From Enchytraeus crypticus (Eukaryota; Annelida; Clitellata; Enchytraeida; Enchytraeidae): DNA of 64,000 nucleotides. The position numbers were made by a program, and so were the translations under genes. The notes beneath the pieces are model-generated. The model was not told the origin of the DNA. It saw nothing but the letters and a program-made list of their open reading frames with translations, and did not search any database. Where the stretch lies: assembly GCA_905160935.1 (NCBI GenBank), contig CAJHZI010000277.1, positions 995,001-1,059,000 of the forward strand, given 5' to 3'. Of this stretch, positions 38,365 through 49,792 are shown piece by piece. The first letter of the stretch is position 1. Every line of letters starts with the position of its first letter.

Positions 38365-39285
38365 CAGGGGCGGATCCAGGAATTTTTTAAGGGGGGCCGA
38401 AATTTTTTTGAGAGTGTACACTTTTTAGCTTACGCCTTCTTCAGGACATGTGACATGTCCCGAAGAAGGCGTAAGCTAATTTTTGTGGGGGGGCTCAAAA
38501 TTTGTTCACTACTACGTTCGGGTGAGTGTATCCCCGTACCCCCCCCCCGCTCATACCCGTACTAAAGTCAGGGGAAAACCTAAAGTCCTATATTTGTTTT
38601 GGAAAAAGTAGGTTAATTTTTTCACCTCTGAAGAAACTGTGGATTTCTAAGAATTGCAAATGTGACCTAATTTTGGTGGTGGGAGGATTAAGCCCCTCCC
38701 AGCCAAGGCTGTTTGCACCACTGCTACGGGACAGAGTTCCCATTTTTTACTTACACCCTTTTTTCCTGCAATTTGGTTATGCATTGGTTCAAGTGAAAAT
38801 TGAGAGCTAGTGAAACGGTCAACATTTTTCAGGCCCCGTTTATTATACAGGGATAAAAAAATCCTAAAATATAAGGATAAGAGATCCTAGAAAAAATTGT
38901 AAACAAATTTTATGATAAAAAATCCTAAAATATAGGATAAAAGATCCTAGAAAAAATCGATCTTTTGGAACTGCATTCCCTCTCTTACCCTCCCCCCGGG
39001 CCCCCCTAACCACTGCCATTACTAACATGTTTACACATCGATATTGCCGTAGGAACAATGAATATATATCCTGTCTTACCCTCCCCCCTGGCCCCCCTAA
39101 CCACTGCCATTACTAATGTTTACACATCGAAATTGCCATAGGAACAATGAATATATATATATATACCCTGTCTTACCCTCCCCCCGGCCCCCCCCCCCCC
39201 CCCAACCACTGCCATTACTTACATGTTTACACATTGAAAGGGGGGGGGGGCCCGGGCCCCCCCTGGATCCGTGGATCTGCCACTG
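38365..39285. mobile_element. 921-bp hAT-like non-autonomous element
   Basis: Ends are CAGGGGCGGATCCAGG (38365) and the complement of CAGTGGCAGATCCACGGATC (to 39285), a hAT-type TIR. GAACGATT flanks it at 38357-38364 and 39286-39293, an 8-bp target duplication. Inside are a strong inverted repeat (38425-38479, arms with GCTTACGCCTTCTTC), two copies of an AAATCCTAAAATATA block (38860-38960), and about three copies of an 85-90 bp unit containing ACCACTGCCATTACTAACAT (38984-39240) separated by poly-C. No transposase is encoded. Confidence 0.9.
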
Positions 39286-39855
39286 GAACGATTACTAGCA
39301 TCTGCAAATTGCCCTAGAAAAATGTATGCAGTATGTTTTAAGAAATTTCTTGTAGAATCAGCAGAATCAAAAACTCTCCAATCATTATTAGAGACGTATT
39401 TCTTGGTTGTACCTGGATTTTCCCTTGTCCTTATAATTTAGTGTCTTGTATACATGCACTGTTAGTACTGAGTGCAGCTACCTATTACGCATTGATGCTT
39501 GCTACGAATGGATAAAGATAAAACTGGCTAAATGCACATTAAGTATAGTTTAATGAATGGTTTCACTATAATCTTTCGATTAAAGAGCTTCAATTATCTG
39601 TCGGTTCACACTGGAAGGAAACCCACGAAATTTCGGTTTGCGGCAGGATTGGGGATTTTAGATTTAACCATGTTAGGCTACCTGATCACGGCACAATAAA
39701 TTAATGCAATATTTTGAGTTGGAAAGTCAGGGAAATTTATTGGATATAGTAACTATTAGATCGGAGGTTTAAATTTTAAGACGCTACCTCATGTCTCGAT
39801 TTTGAACAAAAGGTTTGAATGTTTTAGAAATAATTATGAAAGTTTTAAACAAGCT

Positions 39856-39970
39856 ATTGTTAACGTCAGTTTCCTCACTCGAATGAGAAGTCCGTGACGG
39901 GAAAACCCAGGATTTGAACCCCCAACATACTAATCCGCGGTCCAATATCCTATCGACATGTCGGTAAGAT
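39856..39970 (-). repeat. SINE-A diverged copy
   Basis: TTAACGTCAGTTTCCTCACT, CCAGGATTTGAACCC and CTAATCCGCGGTCCAATATC in minus orientation. The A-box end is degraded. Confidence 0.7.
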
Positions 39971-40285
39971 AATTCTCTCCCTATATCTAGTGCACTGGCT
40001 ATTGACTGATCCATGACATAAGCTTATAAATTCACATATTTAATCCCTTGTTTTTTTCTTCAACATATGAATTGTTATCATCATGCATCTTACGTCTAGG
40101 TCTTCTTAAAACATTTTGTCCCTTTCATTCTTCCTTCAATTACTCTTAGTAAATCATTCCCTCTCATGATATGATCCATCCAGATCTTCTTTTTATTCCT
40201 TGTGATAATTATCAATTGCTATTTATTCAACCATATTTAGCACTTAAGATAGTTTTGTAGGACTTGTATAAATGATAATAATAAC

Positions 40286-40530
40286 ACACATTATAGTGAA
40301 ATGATCAACTATGTTGATATCTATCACTTTTAATACCACATGTTATATCCGTTAGGCAATTTAGTCGATTTTCCGTGTAGCCAGTCCAGTGAATGTCCGA
40401 GATTTTACTCTCAGATCAGCATGGCTGGGAATCGAACCCACGAGAGTTCGATTCACCTCTGGGTCTGTCATTTAAAACTTCATGACGTTATCTACACCCT
40501 TAACCATTGCGCTATTGAGACATTCATATA
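40286..40530 (-). repeat. SINE-B full-length copy
   Basis: On the minus strand: CGCAATGGTTAAGGGTGTAG (A-box-like), CTCGTGGGTTCGATTCCCAG (B box GGTTCGATTCC), CTGAGAGTAAAATCTCGGAC, ACTGGACTGGCTACACGG, ending at CATTTCACTATAATGTGTG. Confidence 0.8.
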
Positions 40531-41037
40531 TTTGTATAGTAATAATATCATACGTATGTTATATGCACATGTGATAAATAGGGGAGGATATTGCATATAT
40601 TATTATAGTATTCGCCTCAGAAGCTAGTGGCCTGGTTTTGAAGTCCAGTTAAGTAAACAATTAACGGATAGCCCAGGAAAGTTGAAAATATTTCGGAACT
40701 GGCTGTCATTTGGACTTAGCATCAAAGATATATTGTAGCGCGTACATCTGTTAGTACCTAATTTAAATGGAAAACAATCATCAGCACAAAAAGTACACAC
40801 TAAATATGAACTTTTAGCTTCAAAGTACTCTGAGCAAACTTGACTAATTTTAGACCAAAAAATTTAAAAGATTGGCGGGGACATAGGACCTATTCCAGAG
40901 ATAGTTCATCTTTTTCTTGTGGCAACTCTATGGTCTGTCACTCCCTAATGTCGCTCGGAGAGTAGATATTTACAAATAAAAAAAATAAACAATAAAAATA
41001 ATTGTAATGAATTAAATGTTTGAGGCCGTAAGTAGAA

Positions 41038-41139
41038 ATGAATGAAAAGGTTGAAAGTGGTTCAGCAATTGTTAAGCCGTGCTCTTTTTGCCGAGTTGAA
41101 GGTGTTCATAAAATATCGAATGCCGTTGAGAAACTAAAG
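41038..41139 (+). CDS. MULE-like gene exon 1
   Basis: 34 codons from ATG: MNEKVESGSAIVKPCSFCRV, then EGVHKISNAVEKLK. Donor GTAAAC, phase 0. The start rests on this ATG being in phase with exon 2; an upstream in-frame start was not seen. Confidence 0.7.
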
Positions 41140-44100
41140 GTAAACTTAAAATTTTTAAATTGACTAAGCTATTTTGCCAAGTATGAAACTCGAAACTCTT
41201 AAGATTAATCGATGTTAATATATTGAGTTTTATATCATACATTTATATATTTTCGTAATTTGTTCTATTTATTGCATTGTGAATATGGTTAATAGTGTAA
41301 GTTGCTTTAAGTATATAAATATAAGGTTTATTTGTGAAAGGTAAACACGGGTTGAATGTAGTAAAGTTCATCATGATTATCATCACAGTAGCCTATAATG
41401 AAATTTAAGCAGCTTGCCCAAACGTGTATTTTTTATTTTTGCTGTGTATATATTGTAAAATTATGTAAAATTCTTTGTTAAATAAAATTGCACTGGCTAT
41501 TTGAAAGTCAGTGAACTCCTTAATTTTTGTACTTCGTAGTTCCTAGTTCTTTTTAATTATGCTATTGCAAATTATTAGGTTATTATTTTAATCCAGCTTC
41601 TAGTTTATTGTTAACTCTTAGTTTTATATTAATCTAGTTTCTAGCTTTTACTTCGTTAACTTTAGTTTATGCATTGTATTTCTGTTTCTTTTATCAGGAG
41701 CTGGTGCCGGAAGATTTTGAGCACTATGTGTGCTCGGCGGAGGAGGATGGATTGGTTGCCGTGTTGAGGATAAACATCAAAACTGTGGAAGATGTTCAGA
41801 AGTGGTTGACAGCTTTTCAACGCAAGACAAAAATGACTTTTCGTATTGAACGTGGTAGCGCTGTGTCTGCAAAGAGAGTTCTACTAAAGGTATAGCATAC
41901 TAGTAATAATAATTAATAAGTACATGTATATTTATAAAGTGCCGCTCTATGCTAAATGCCAAAGTAGCACTGTAGTGCTGTAATTTTTTTGTACTGTAGT
42001 AGTGCTGTGAGTGTTTAATGCTGCAGGTGTATTTCTGTACATATGGAAAAGTTTTTGTCAATTACTGTACAGTTGGTCAGTGTTTCATACTCAGTCAAGT
42101 CACTCATAGCGTGAATTCCAAAGTTTTTTCCACTTTGTCGTACAGGACAGTTTCTTTTTTAACCCTGTCATTGACTTACCTTTGATACAGTAATTTGAAT
42201 CTTTTTAGGTTTTTAGTTTTGTGCCCATATTTGTAACTAAATATCGTAATCCCTACAACTGAATATCATATTCCTACGCAACCTAGCTACTTGAGAGCGT
42301 CTAGTTTAGCCGTATCACGAAATCACACAGTATTTTTACTGTTAGTATTATCGTTCTCATTACTATTACTATTCGTCTTCTTATTATTAATATTATTTGA
42401 AGCAGCTTATCACAGCTGATTAATGGAGTATTCAGTGTGATTACTGACTGGAGCCTGTGGCGAAGTCGGTAAGATACTCGACCGCCGAAAAGTAGGTGCA
42501 GGTTCAAATCCTGGGCTCGCCCGTCACTGACTTCGCTTTCGAGTGAGGAAACTGACGTTAACATTAGCTTTTTTAGCTTTTTTTATTATTAACATTTGTA
42601 GTAAATATTCTGTACAGCAAGACTATCGTTGTATGCACCGGACGCTACCTCGGAGTGAGACGGCAGATTGGAGGTTGAGCTCTATGAACACCTGCTGCCC
42701 CGCGAGCATGAGGGTGCGGCTACAGAAGAGCTCCTTCCTCCAGAAGATCATAACCGCCTCCGACACTGATAGCATCGACAAGATCATAAAGCCAGGAGTC
42801 AAACGAAAATCTCAGTAAACGTCTCACTCGTAGTTCTGATAAGAGCTGGTAAAGCTAAGGTTAATGTCAGTTTCTTCACTTGAAAGCGATGTCTGTGATG
42901 GGTGAGCCCAGGATTTGAACCTGCACCATGAGATCCGCGGTCGAGTATCTTATCGACTTCACCACTGGCTCCAGCCAGTAGTAGTAGTGATTTCATATAT
43001 GATGTTAATATTTCTACTTTTTATGGAGTTTTGTCCGATGGGTGTTCTTGGTATAAATATTTACTTGCAATCTGTGTATGAAACACTCCATTGATCAGTG
43101 ATGTTAAGTTGCTTCAAAGATTGCTTTTGCTACTTTAAAATGTAGTCATTATCCTGATAATGATGGCTTTCTGAAATGGTTTCCCGTTGGCTTCCTCAGT
43201 ACTGTGTCAAATCTTTCAAAGCGTTGATGAATTTTGTATATCTTAGAATGTCACTGCAATTTTCTTTTATCGGATAAGTAAATTTAAGAGCTCTATAGAG
43301 CAAATTTGTTTGTATTTTCTTCAAGAGATGTTTTCAGGGATAGTTATTGTTAAAGCTATTCTAAACATTCTAAACATTTATTAAACATTCTGAGCATTCG
43401 TTTGCATGTTTGAACTATTACAGTTCAAACATGCTGCACATATATAGTAAATTTATTGTTCAGATCAAAAGACCAGCACATTCCGGGCTTCCCTTTTCGA
43501 GTATCAATCAATCTGCACCACAATCACCCGCTGGACAGCAGCGAGGTGCTCAGACATAGGGACGTGGGGCCCGAGGCAGAAGAACGAATCACCGAGCTCC
43601 TGGAAGATCTTCACTCACCCTCAGCGGCTCTAGAGATACTCAAGCTGGAGCTGCAGGAGAAATATGGAGAGAAGTACGGGACATATGCTGAGGATCGGCA
43701 CTATTGTCCGGATATACAGTGGTGCTACAGGTGTGTGCATGATATACAGTGGTGCAACAGGTGTGTGCATGCTTGTGTACACTCATGAGAGCTATGTGAT
43801 ATACTTTGAGACACTACTGCTATTATTTACTATTAAAGAAATCATGTACTGATTAGTCAATAATGTATTTTTTATAGAGATTTTTTATTTAATTTCTTAA
43901 ATGAGTGATCGAGTAATTGATTGATTGATTGTCTGATTGATGTGATTGATTGATTGATTGATTGAACAGACTCTACCATAAGCTGTTTAAGCGCTCATAC
44001 ACTGCTGATAACGAGCTGACGGTTGAAATGCTTCAGGAGCGAATACAAGAGTTTAATAACGCCATGGAACAACAGGTGGCAGCACTGGAACCGAGCGAAA

Positions 44101-45518
44101 TAAACCCCCACGTTGAGAACGAAAACTTTATCGCAATGGCGGTAGTGGACAGCGAACATCTAGCCGTAGCCATCTGTACCCCGCTGATGAAGAGAGTTCA
44201 TCGGCTGGTCAAGCACTCCGGCGAACTAGTTTTTGTCGATTCGTGCGGCTACGTGCCTCGCAAGAAGTCAACAACACGTGTGACGGTTTTGAGAACCCAC
44301 TCGGCTGCGGGCGGGCTTCCTATCGGAGTGCTCGTTTGCAGCAATGAACAAGAGTCGACGGTAACCGCTGCTCTACATCTGTACAACACGCTCATGGATT
44401 CTACGTGTTACGGAGGGCGGGGCCAGGAAGGTCCGCTGATGTTTATAACGGATGATTCAGTTACCGAGCGGACGAGTTTAAAGTTCGTCTACCCTCAGTC
44501 TGCACTTCTGCTGGGAAGTTTTCACATCCTAAGAGCCTTCTGGAGGTATCTGTGGGACGCTAAGACTGGGATTGGAAAAGAGGACCGACAACAGCTCTTC
44601 TATATGATCACAACGCTAGTTTATTCTGAGAGCGAAGAAAACCTAAAGCAAACCTATCTGACAATAGTAGAAAGCGAGCTCGTGCAGCGATATCTGAAGG
44701 TTCGCAGTTATTTTCAGTCTCTGTTTGATAGAAGATGCGATTGGTCGTTATGTAGCCGAAGCGATATATCGGTGTGCGTGGAGAATATGAATAGTCTGTG
44801 CGAGGTGGCGATGAGAGTTTTAAAAGATGGCGTGCTGCATCGAGCGAAGGGCTTCAACATACTTCAGCTGATTGATTTCGTCGTAAGTCGCTTAGAGTCG
44901 CACTATCAGCGTCGGCTCACAGATCTAGCGAGCAATAAACTTGATTTTATACGTAACTCACGGTACGTACCTTACACCGGAAGCATCGATTCGATACAGC
45001 AACTTAACGAACATCAGTTTATAGTCATGAGCGAGCATAAGCCAGGGATTTCGTACATGGTAGACATGTTCCTGGGCTTGTGTACTTGCGAACAGGGTAA
45101 AGCGGGTGCCCCTTGTAAACATCAGTCTGGTGTTATGGAAACTTTTAAAGTTCAAACATGGAATTTTTTGCCTATTACCCAATCGTCGCTTCGCCGATTA
45201 TTTTATTCTATCGCAACGGGAAGGAAAAGAGGTGGAGAAGAGGAAGAAGAATTAGAACAAGAAGAAGAAGCCCTAGGGGAAGAGGAAACTGATTCTTCTG
45301 CTTTTGCTCTCCCAGAAGTTTCAACCAAAGCAGTTTTAGAACGTTTCGATTCTGCCATCGGGAAGCTAAAGACGGTATTTAAGGATAATCCCACGCTGTT
45401 GAAGTCTGCCATGTTATCATTCTGCCAGCAGACTGAACAAATGTCGACTGTTTCTTCCATTCAAACTGCTCTCTTTCAATTTGGAAAGTTTAACTGTGCC
45501 TATGGTCAAAATTCCTGA
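41038..45518 (+). CDS. MULE-transposase-like gene with SWIM zinc finger, five exons
   Basis: Exons 41038-41139, 41698-41889, 42618-42814, 43464-43730 and 43970-45518. All have GT-AG junctions with matching phase, 2307 nt, 768 aa. Residues about 99-190 carry a Cys/His region like the WRKY/GCM1 (FAR1-type) finger: YRCMHRTLPRSE, CCPASMRV, HHNHPL. The core shows FVDSCGY (Asp343), MFITDDS (Asp414/415), a GSFHILRAFWRYL helix with His438, and Glu531 in NSLCEVAMRVLKD, which fits a MULE DDE arrangement. A SWIM finger follows at 624-637 (CTC-x8-CKH), then an acidic stretch (about 670-690). It is probably nuclear and DNA binding. No terminal repeats or target duplication were seen, and the ORF is open through five exons, so a domesticated gene is plausible; an active element with introns is the alternative. 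Confidence 0.85.
41698..41889 (+). CDS. MULE-like gene exon 2
   Basis: 64 codons, phase 0 at both ends: ELVPEDFEHYVCSAEEDGLV, then TVEDVQKWLTAFQRKTKMTF, ending AKRVLLK. Acceptor TTATCAG, donor GTATAG. Confidence 0.85.
42448..42583 (+). repeat. SINE-A upstream of exon 3
   Basis: GACTGGAGCCTGTGGCGAAG, GGTTCAAATCCTGGGCTCGC, GAGTGAGGAAACTGACGTTA and the TTAGCTTTTTTAGC tail. It ends 35 bp before the exon 3 acceptor. Confidence 0.85.
42618..42814 (+). CDS. MULE-like gene exon 3, Cys/His region
   Basis: 197 bp: DYRCMHRTLPRSETADWRLS, then CCPASMRVRLQKSSFLQKII, ending GVKRKS and two bases. Acceptor TGTACAG, donor GTAAAC. Skipping it would shift the frame. It lies between two inverted SINE-A copies. 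Confidence 0.85.
42847..42977 (-). repeat. SINE-A downstream of exon 3
   Basis: Minus-orientation copy starting 33 bp after the exon 3 end: AAAGCTAAGGTTAATGTCAG, CCAGGATTTGAACCTGC, ending CACTGGCTCCAGCC. Confidence 0.85.
43464..43730 (+). CDS. MULE-like gene exon 4
   Basis: SKDQHIPGFPFRVSINLHHN, then HPLDSSEVLRHRDVGPEAEE, ending HYCPDIQWCY and two bases. HHNHP completes the Cys/His finger. The end of the exon and its donor are tandemly duplicated. Confidence 0.88.
43711..43770. repeat. 30-bp tandem duplication of a splice donor
   Basis: 43711-43740 and 43741-43770 differ at one base (GGTGCTACAG / GGTGCAACAG). Each holds a CAG|GTGTGT donor, at 43731 and 43761. Use of the second adds 10 in-frame codons, CVHDIQWCNR. 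Confidence 0.93.
43970..45518 (+). CDS. MULE-like gene exon 5: DDE core and SWIM finger
   Basis: 516 residues ending at TGA, so most of the protein is in one exon. Acceptor TTGAACAG after a (TTGA)n intron tract. It carries Asp343, Asp414/415, His438, Glu531 and the SWIM CTC-x8-CKH of the full protein, then a Glu-rich segment (EEEEELEQEEEALGEEE) and a 90-residue tail. Confidence 0.93.
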
Positions 45519-45594
45519 TTACTGTGACTGTTTGTATGACTAGATTTAGTTGTCGTTTCTTAGTATAATTTTATTATTATTTTTTTTCGTATGT

Positions 45595-45872
45595 TTACAC
45601 ACGTGACACACCGCATATATTACATAGTTTCCTTACTTTGTTGTGCTGTTTATGTAGTTTTCTTTATTTCCTCCATTCCTCTCCATGGCTATTAGCAATC
45701 ATTGCCGGCACGGATTTAAGAATAACTCTCCTGCACTCGGATTTTTCATTCAAAGCTGTCAACACTCGGTCTTTCAAGGTGGTTACCCACAAAGCACTAA
45801 CCGGGGCGCTATGTAGCTTAACTTCGTTCAGTTAACGCTCAGCTTAACCGTGAGCATTAAATCCCGCCCCGG
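45595..45872 (-). repeat. 5S-rRNA-derived SINE copy
   Basis: On the minus strand: GCGGGATTTAATGCTCACGG, GAAGTTAAGC, GGTTAGTGCTTTGTGGGTAA, CCACCTTGAAAGACCGAGTG, then the body CTTAAATCCGTGCCGGC and TGGAGAGGAATGGAGG. It probably lies in the 3' UTR of the MULE-like gene. Confidence 0.8.
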
Positions 45873-45939
45873 ATATAAATAATATGCTGGATCATTCTTT
45901 GTGGTGATTTATTAAAATATACAGCCGACATCGGCACTA

Positions 45940-46066
45940 TATGGAACCATTGGCGAAGTCGGTAAGATATTCGACCACTTATCAGTATATGCGGTGTTCA
46001 AATCCTGGGCTGACCTGTCACTGACATCGCATTCGAGTGAGGAAACTGATGTTAACATTAGCTGTA
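45940..46066 (+). repeat. SINE-A copy
   Basis: GGAACCATTGGCGAAGTCGG, GTTCAAATCCTGGGCTGACC, TTCGAGTGAGGAAACTGATG. Confidence 0.8.
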
Positions 46067-46369
46067 GTCGACTTTTTGTGAAATATTTTTATATTTAGAG
46101 AAATAGATTTTATTAATTTAGAAATTATAATGTAGATTTTTTTCTCTAGAGGTAGAGATTATCTACTACTTCATTATTTTTTCTATGGACAAACTATGCC
46201 ATTATATTTTGAAAATTTATGTAAAATCAATAATTGCTGGTGGTAGTAAGTTGGAATAACTGTATATATATATATCAATTTTTTATTTAGAATTCTTCAT
46301 GTTAAATAGAATAAATCCTCTATTAGAAATTGTGCTACATTTGTCAAACATAATTATTACCTCATATAT

Positions 46370-46770
46370 CCGGGCCTTTGTATAGAAATAGACTAACCGT
46401 TTACTGCACATCATTTAGGTGGCGTTTATGAAATAACTGAAGAAGAAAGTAGGAAGGCACCTCTGACCTCTGTTCCAAGCTAGTCTCGAAATTAAGGTTT
46501 TATAAAAACAGAGTCAAATTGTGAAAAATACTGGGTTATGAATGCGCTAAAGAAAGCTGTAAAGAAGGGTAGGAGTATATGCTTTGAACCTTTTACACGC
46601 CAATTGAGAAAATAGTTGTGAGAGATGGTAATAATTAATTAGAGGTTATAAAATCCTAAATCGATGAAGTGCTATAAAGCGTGAATGCAGCATGTGAGTA
46701 GGGATATGCACCATGAATATGTAGGGATATGTAGCCTGCCACTTGGAAGATAACTAGAGAGATAAATGTA
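46370..46770 (+). repeat. Family D repeat, longest copy
   Basis: TATATCCGGGCCTTTGTATA, AACCGTTTACTGCACATCAT, AACTGAAGAAGAAAGTAGGA, TAGCCTGCCACTTGGAAGAT and CTAGAGAGATA. Confidence 0.55.
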
Positions 46771-47971
46771 AAAGTTTTAATAATTTAGATTTAAGTTTTG
46801 ATTGGAATCTCCATTTAAGGTACTTATTTTGTTTAACAAACTTATATAGTATTCAATTTAAACTCTTCGTATATAATATAATCAGGAGATAATATGTTAG
46901 CATCTGTATTTAGTTTCTAAAGATCTCTTTTTAAATTTCAAACTGTTGTATTTGTTTATCTTAAAGACAAGTATAGTAAATAAATAAATAAGCTATATGA
47001 AAGAGGGTAATATTAAAGAGCCTAAGCTCTCTTTAAGACACTACAGCAATATTATTTGACAGTTTGAAAATGATAGCATCATTACTTGTTAAATTGTCAA
47101 ACTTTTTTCTTGTCGTCCTGAAACCTTTCATGCTAGGTCCAGATTGTGAAGTTTACAAAATTTCATTGTTGAACCCGTTCTTAGATGCATAGTTAGGTTT
47201 TTACAATAAAGTAAGGAAAACCTTCACTGAAGTCATTTGTGTGAGAAAGACTTCATTTTGAGAGTTATTAAAACAAAACTTTTGTGATGAGACTAGCTCT
47301 AGAATGATTATATTTGTGGCGCCGGATACAGTAGGTAGTCTAGTGGTTCATGTTTTATTGAGAATATGTATCATATAGCGTGAGGAGATAAAAGGACGTT
47401 TAAATTTTGGTTTTTTAAATTATGCATAACGTAAATTTATGTGCAACATAAGCTCTCTCTGGACTTAAACTTATTTTCACCTTGAGGTCTGTTTTAACTT
47501 GTGTAAATTTGACTATGTAATCATAGCAAGTTAAAATAATTATGAGCGTTTGTAGCAATTTATAATAATAATAGAATATTATGTAGTGACTATTTCAAAA
47601 TAACGTGTACGTTATGTTTTTGTGTAGTGTTACAAAATAAGTTTTGCAGTAATTATAATTATGTAAAAAGTGAAAGTTATTAAAAATTAGTTTTCAGTTA
47701 TATTTAGACTAGGATTTGAAGTCATAACTTATCAATATTGCCGCTCAATGAAACTGTGTTAATTGTAAACTTTGTAACAAGATGAAAATACATAAACTCT
47801 TTAACTCCAAACAATTTTAAATGAAAAAAATTAGAGCTCAATCCAAATTTAACGTCAGTGTCCTGTCTGTCTGGAAAGCACGTGGGCGAAAAGGTGAGCT
47901 CTTGATTTGAGCCGTGCCCTTTTTGATACACAGTCTGACAACTTACTGCCATACCACGGCTCAAGTGAATA

Positions 47972-48205
47972 AACACGCATTATAGTGAGATGATCAACAG
48001 TATTGAAATCTATCACTTTTAATACCACATGTTTAAACCGTTAGGCAATTTAGTCCATTTTCCGTATAGCCAGTCCAGTGAATGTCCAAAATTTTACTCT
48101 CAGATCAGCGAGGCTGGGATGTGAACCCACGAGGGTTCAATTCACCTCAATACCTGTCATTTAAAACTTCGTGACGTTACGCCTACGCTATTATGGCATT
48201 CTAAA
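47972..48205 (-). repeat. SINE-B copy
   Basis: ACACGCATTATAGTGAGATG, TTAGGCAATTTAGTCCATTT, AGCCAGTCCAGTGAATGTCC, and a B-box complement GGGATGTGAACCC. Confidence 0.8.
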
Positions 48206-48384
48206 AGATATGCTCTGACTGATTTCTACTGCAAACAAAAAAAATTTGATAAATTAATTTACATTGTGCAAATAATTTATTCAAATAAAATACGAATCGC
48301 AACATATCTCTCTATAGCAAAATGTCAAATGATGACTGAAACATAAATTATTATCTTCAAAATGTCCTCATTCGATATCTAATT

Positions 48385-48433
<49 letters not shown>

Positions 48434-48462
48434 TTATATATATATATATATATATATATAAT

Positions 48463-49360
48463 AAGGTCCTCATATAAGGATGATGTCAGGACGTCCCCCA
48501 TCACATGTCACTACAAATCGATTCACCCCAACGATCTGAAAAAACATGTGCTGAAGAGAAATAAAAGATCCTAAACAGTGCCGGTCCGGTGATCAAAGAA
48601 CAGTCAGGCAAGATGAAATAAAATCTATGGTGGGAAGATGTGTGTTTTCAACTTACAACGGAAAGTGGAAGTAGTAGAACATGAGCGAAGATTGTGGAGG
48701 CAGAGAGTTCCAAACAGTAGGAGCGGAGAAAGAAAATGAACGTCTACCTAACGAAGTGAGAATATTAGGAATTTTGAGCAGTTTGGTATCGGAAGAACGA
48801 AGCTTACGAGAAGGTTGATATTGGATTAGGAGATCAGAAAGGTAAGAAGGTTTACCAAAAAAGGAGTGTTTTGAAAGTTAAAAGAGCAATTTTATACTTA
48901 ATTCTTTGAACTACAGGAAGCCAATGAAGGTTATTAAACAGGGAACTAGAGGTGGCCTGAAGCCTCGAGGATCGACAGGCAACACGTGCTAGAGTATTTT
49001 GAACGCGTTGCAAACGCATGAGAGAAGAAGAAGGTAAACCATACAGCAATGAATTGCAGTAGTCAAGTTTAGAATGAACTATTGAGTTGGCAAGAATTAT
49101 GGATGAATTTTGATCAAGAGATGACCGTATCTGTCCGATTTGACGAATCTGGAAGAAAGATGAACGACAGACAGATGAGATATGAGATTTAAAATCAAGA
49201 TTTTCATCAAACATGACACCAAGGCTTTTAGCCTTGGTGGTAGGAGTGAGAGCAAGATTTTGAAAATAGATGGAGGAATTAGCAATTTTGGTTCTTTGCT
49301 GGGGAGTGCCGATTAAAAGATATTCGGTTTTAGAGGGGTTGACAGAGGGACGATTACTGC
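48463..49360 (-). mobile_element. LINE-B (CR1/L2-like) RT C-terminal fragment
   Basis: Reads [72 protein letters not shown] and LHWLPVVQRIKYKIALLTFK, then after a break SAPTVWNSLPPQ. Clearly different from LINE-A, but the same superfamily by motif. 5'-truncated; its 3' end joins the TA tract at 48389-48462. Confidence 0.85.
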
Positions 49361-49645
49361 CAAACCATGAATACACTAATATTGAAATATACTCCATCTT
49401 CATGGCTGAGTTGATAAACATGACAGCATGTTCCATCTTAAAGACTGAAGTGATAAGCATGACAGCATGTTCCATCTTAATGACTGTGAAGTGATAAGCA
49501 TAACGATATCCATTTACAATACATAAATAAAATGTGCATGTTTCACTGTGTGACACATGCATATATTATATATGCATATAATTATATATTCATTTTCACC
49601 TTATTGTGTTGCCTTGCGAATAAAATGAATTAATATCTCAATAAT

Positions 49646-49648
<3 letters not shown>

Positions 49649-49706
<58 letters not shown>

Positions 49707-49730
49707 ACAATATTTAGATATATATATATA

Positions 49731-49791
<61 letters not shown>

Positions 49792-49792
49792 A
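49649..49792. repeat. (TA)n microsatellite
   Basis: Two TA tracts separated by GTCACAATATTTAGA. Confidence 0.95.

Larger units (their letters stand above)
37052..41037. other. ATIC 3' UTR and intergenic DNA
   Basis: No gene seen. A possible ATIC poly(A) signal AATAAA is at 37591, after a SINE-C tail (37478-37543). The rest holds the hAT-like element (38365-39285), a diverged SINE-A (39856) and a SINE-B (40286). Confidence 0.6.
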
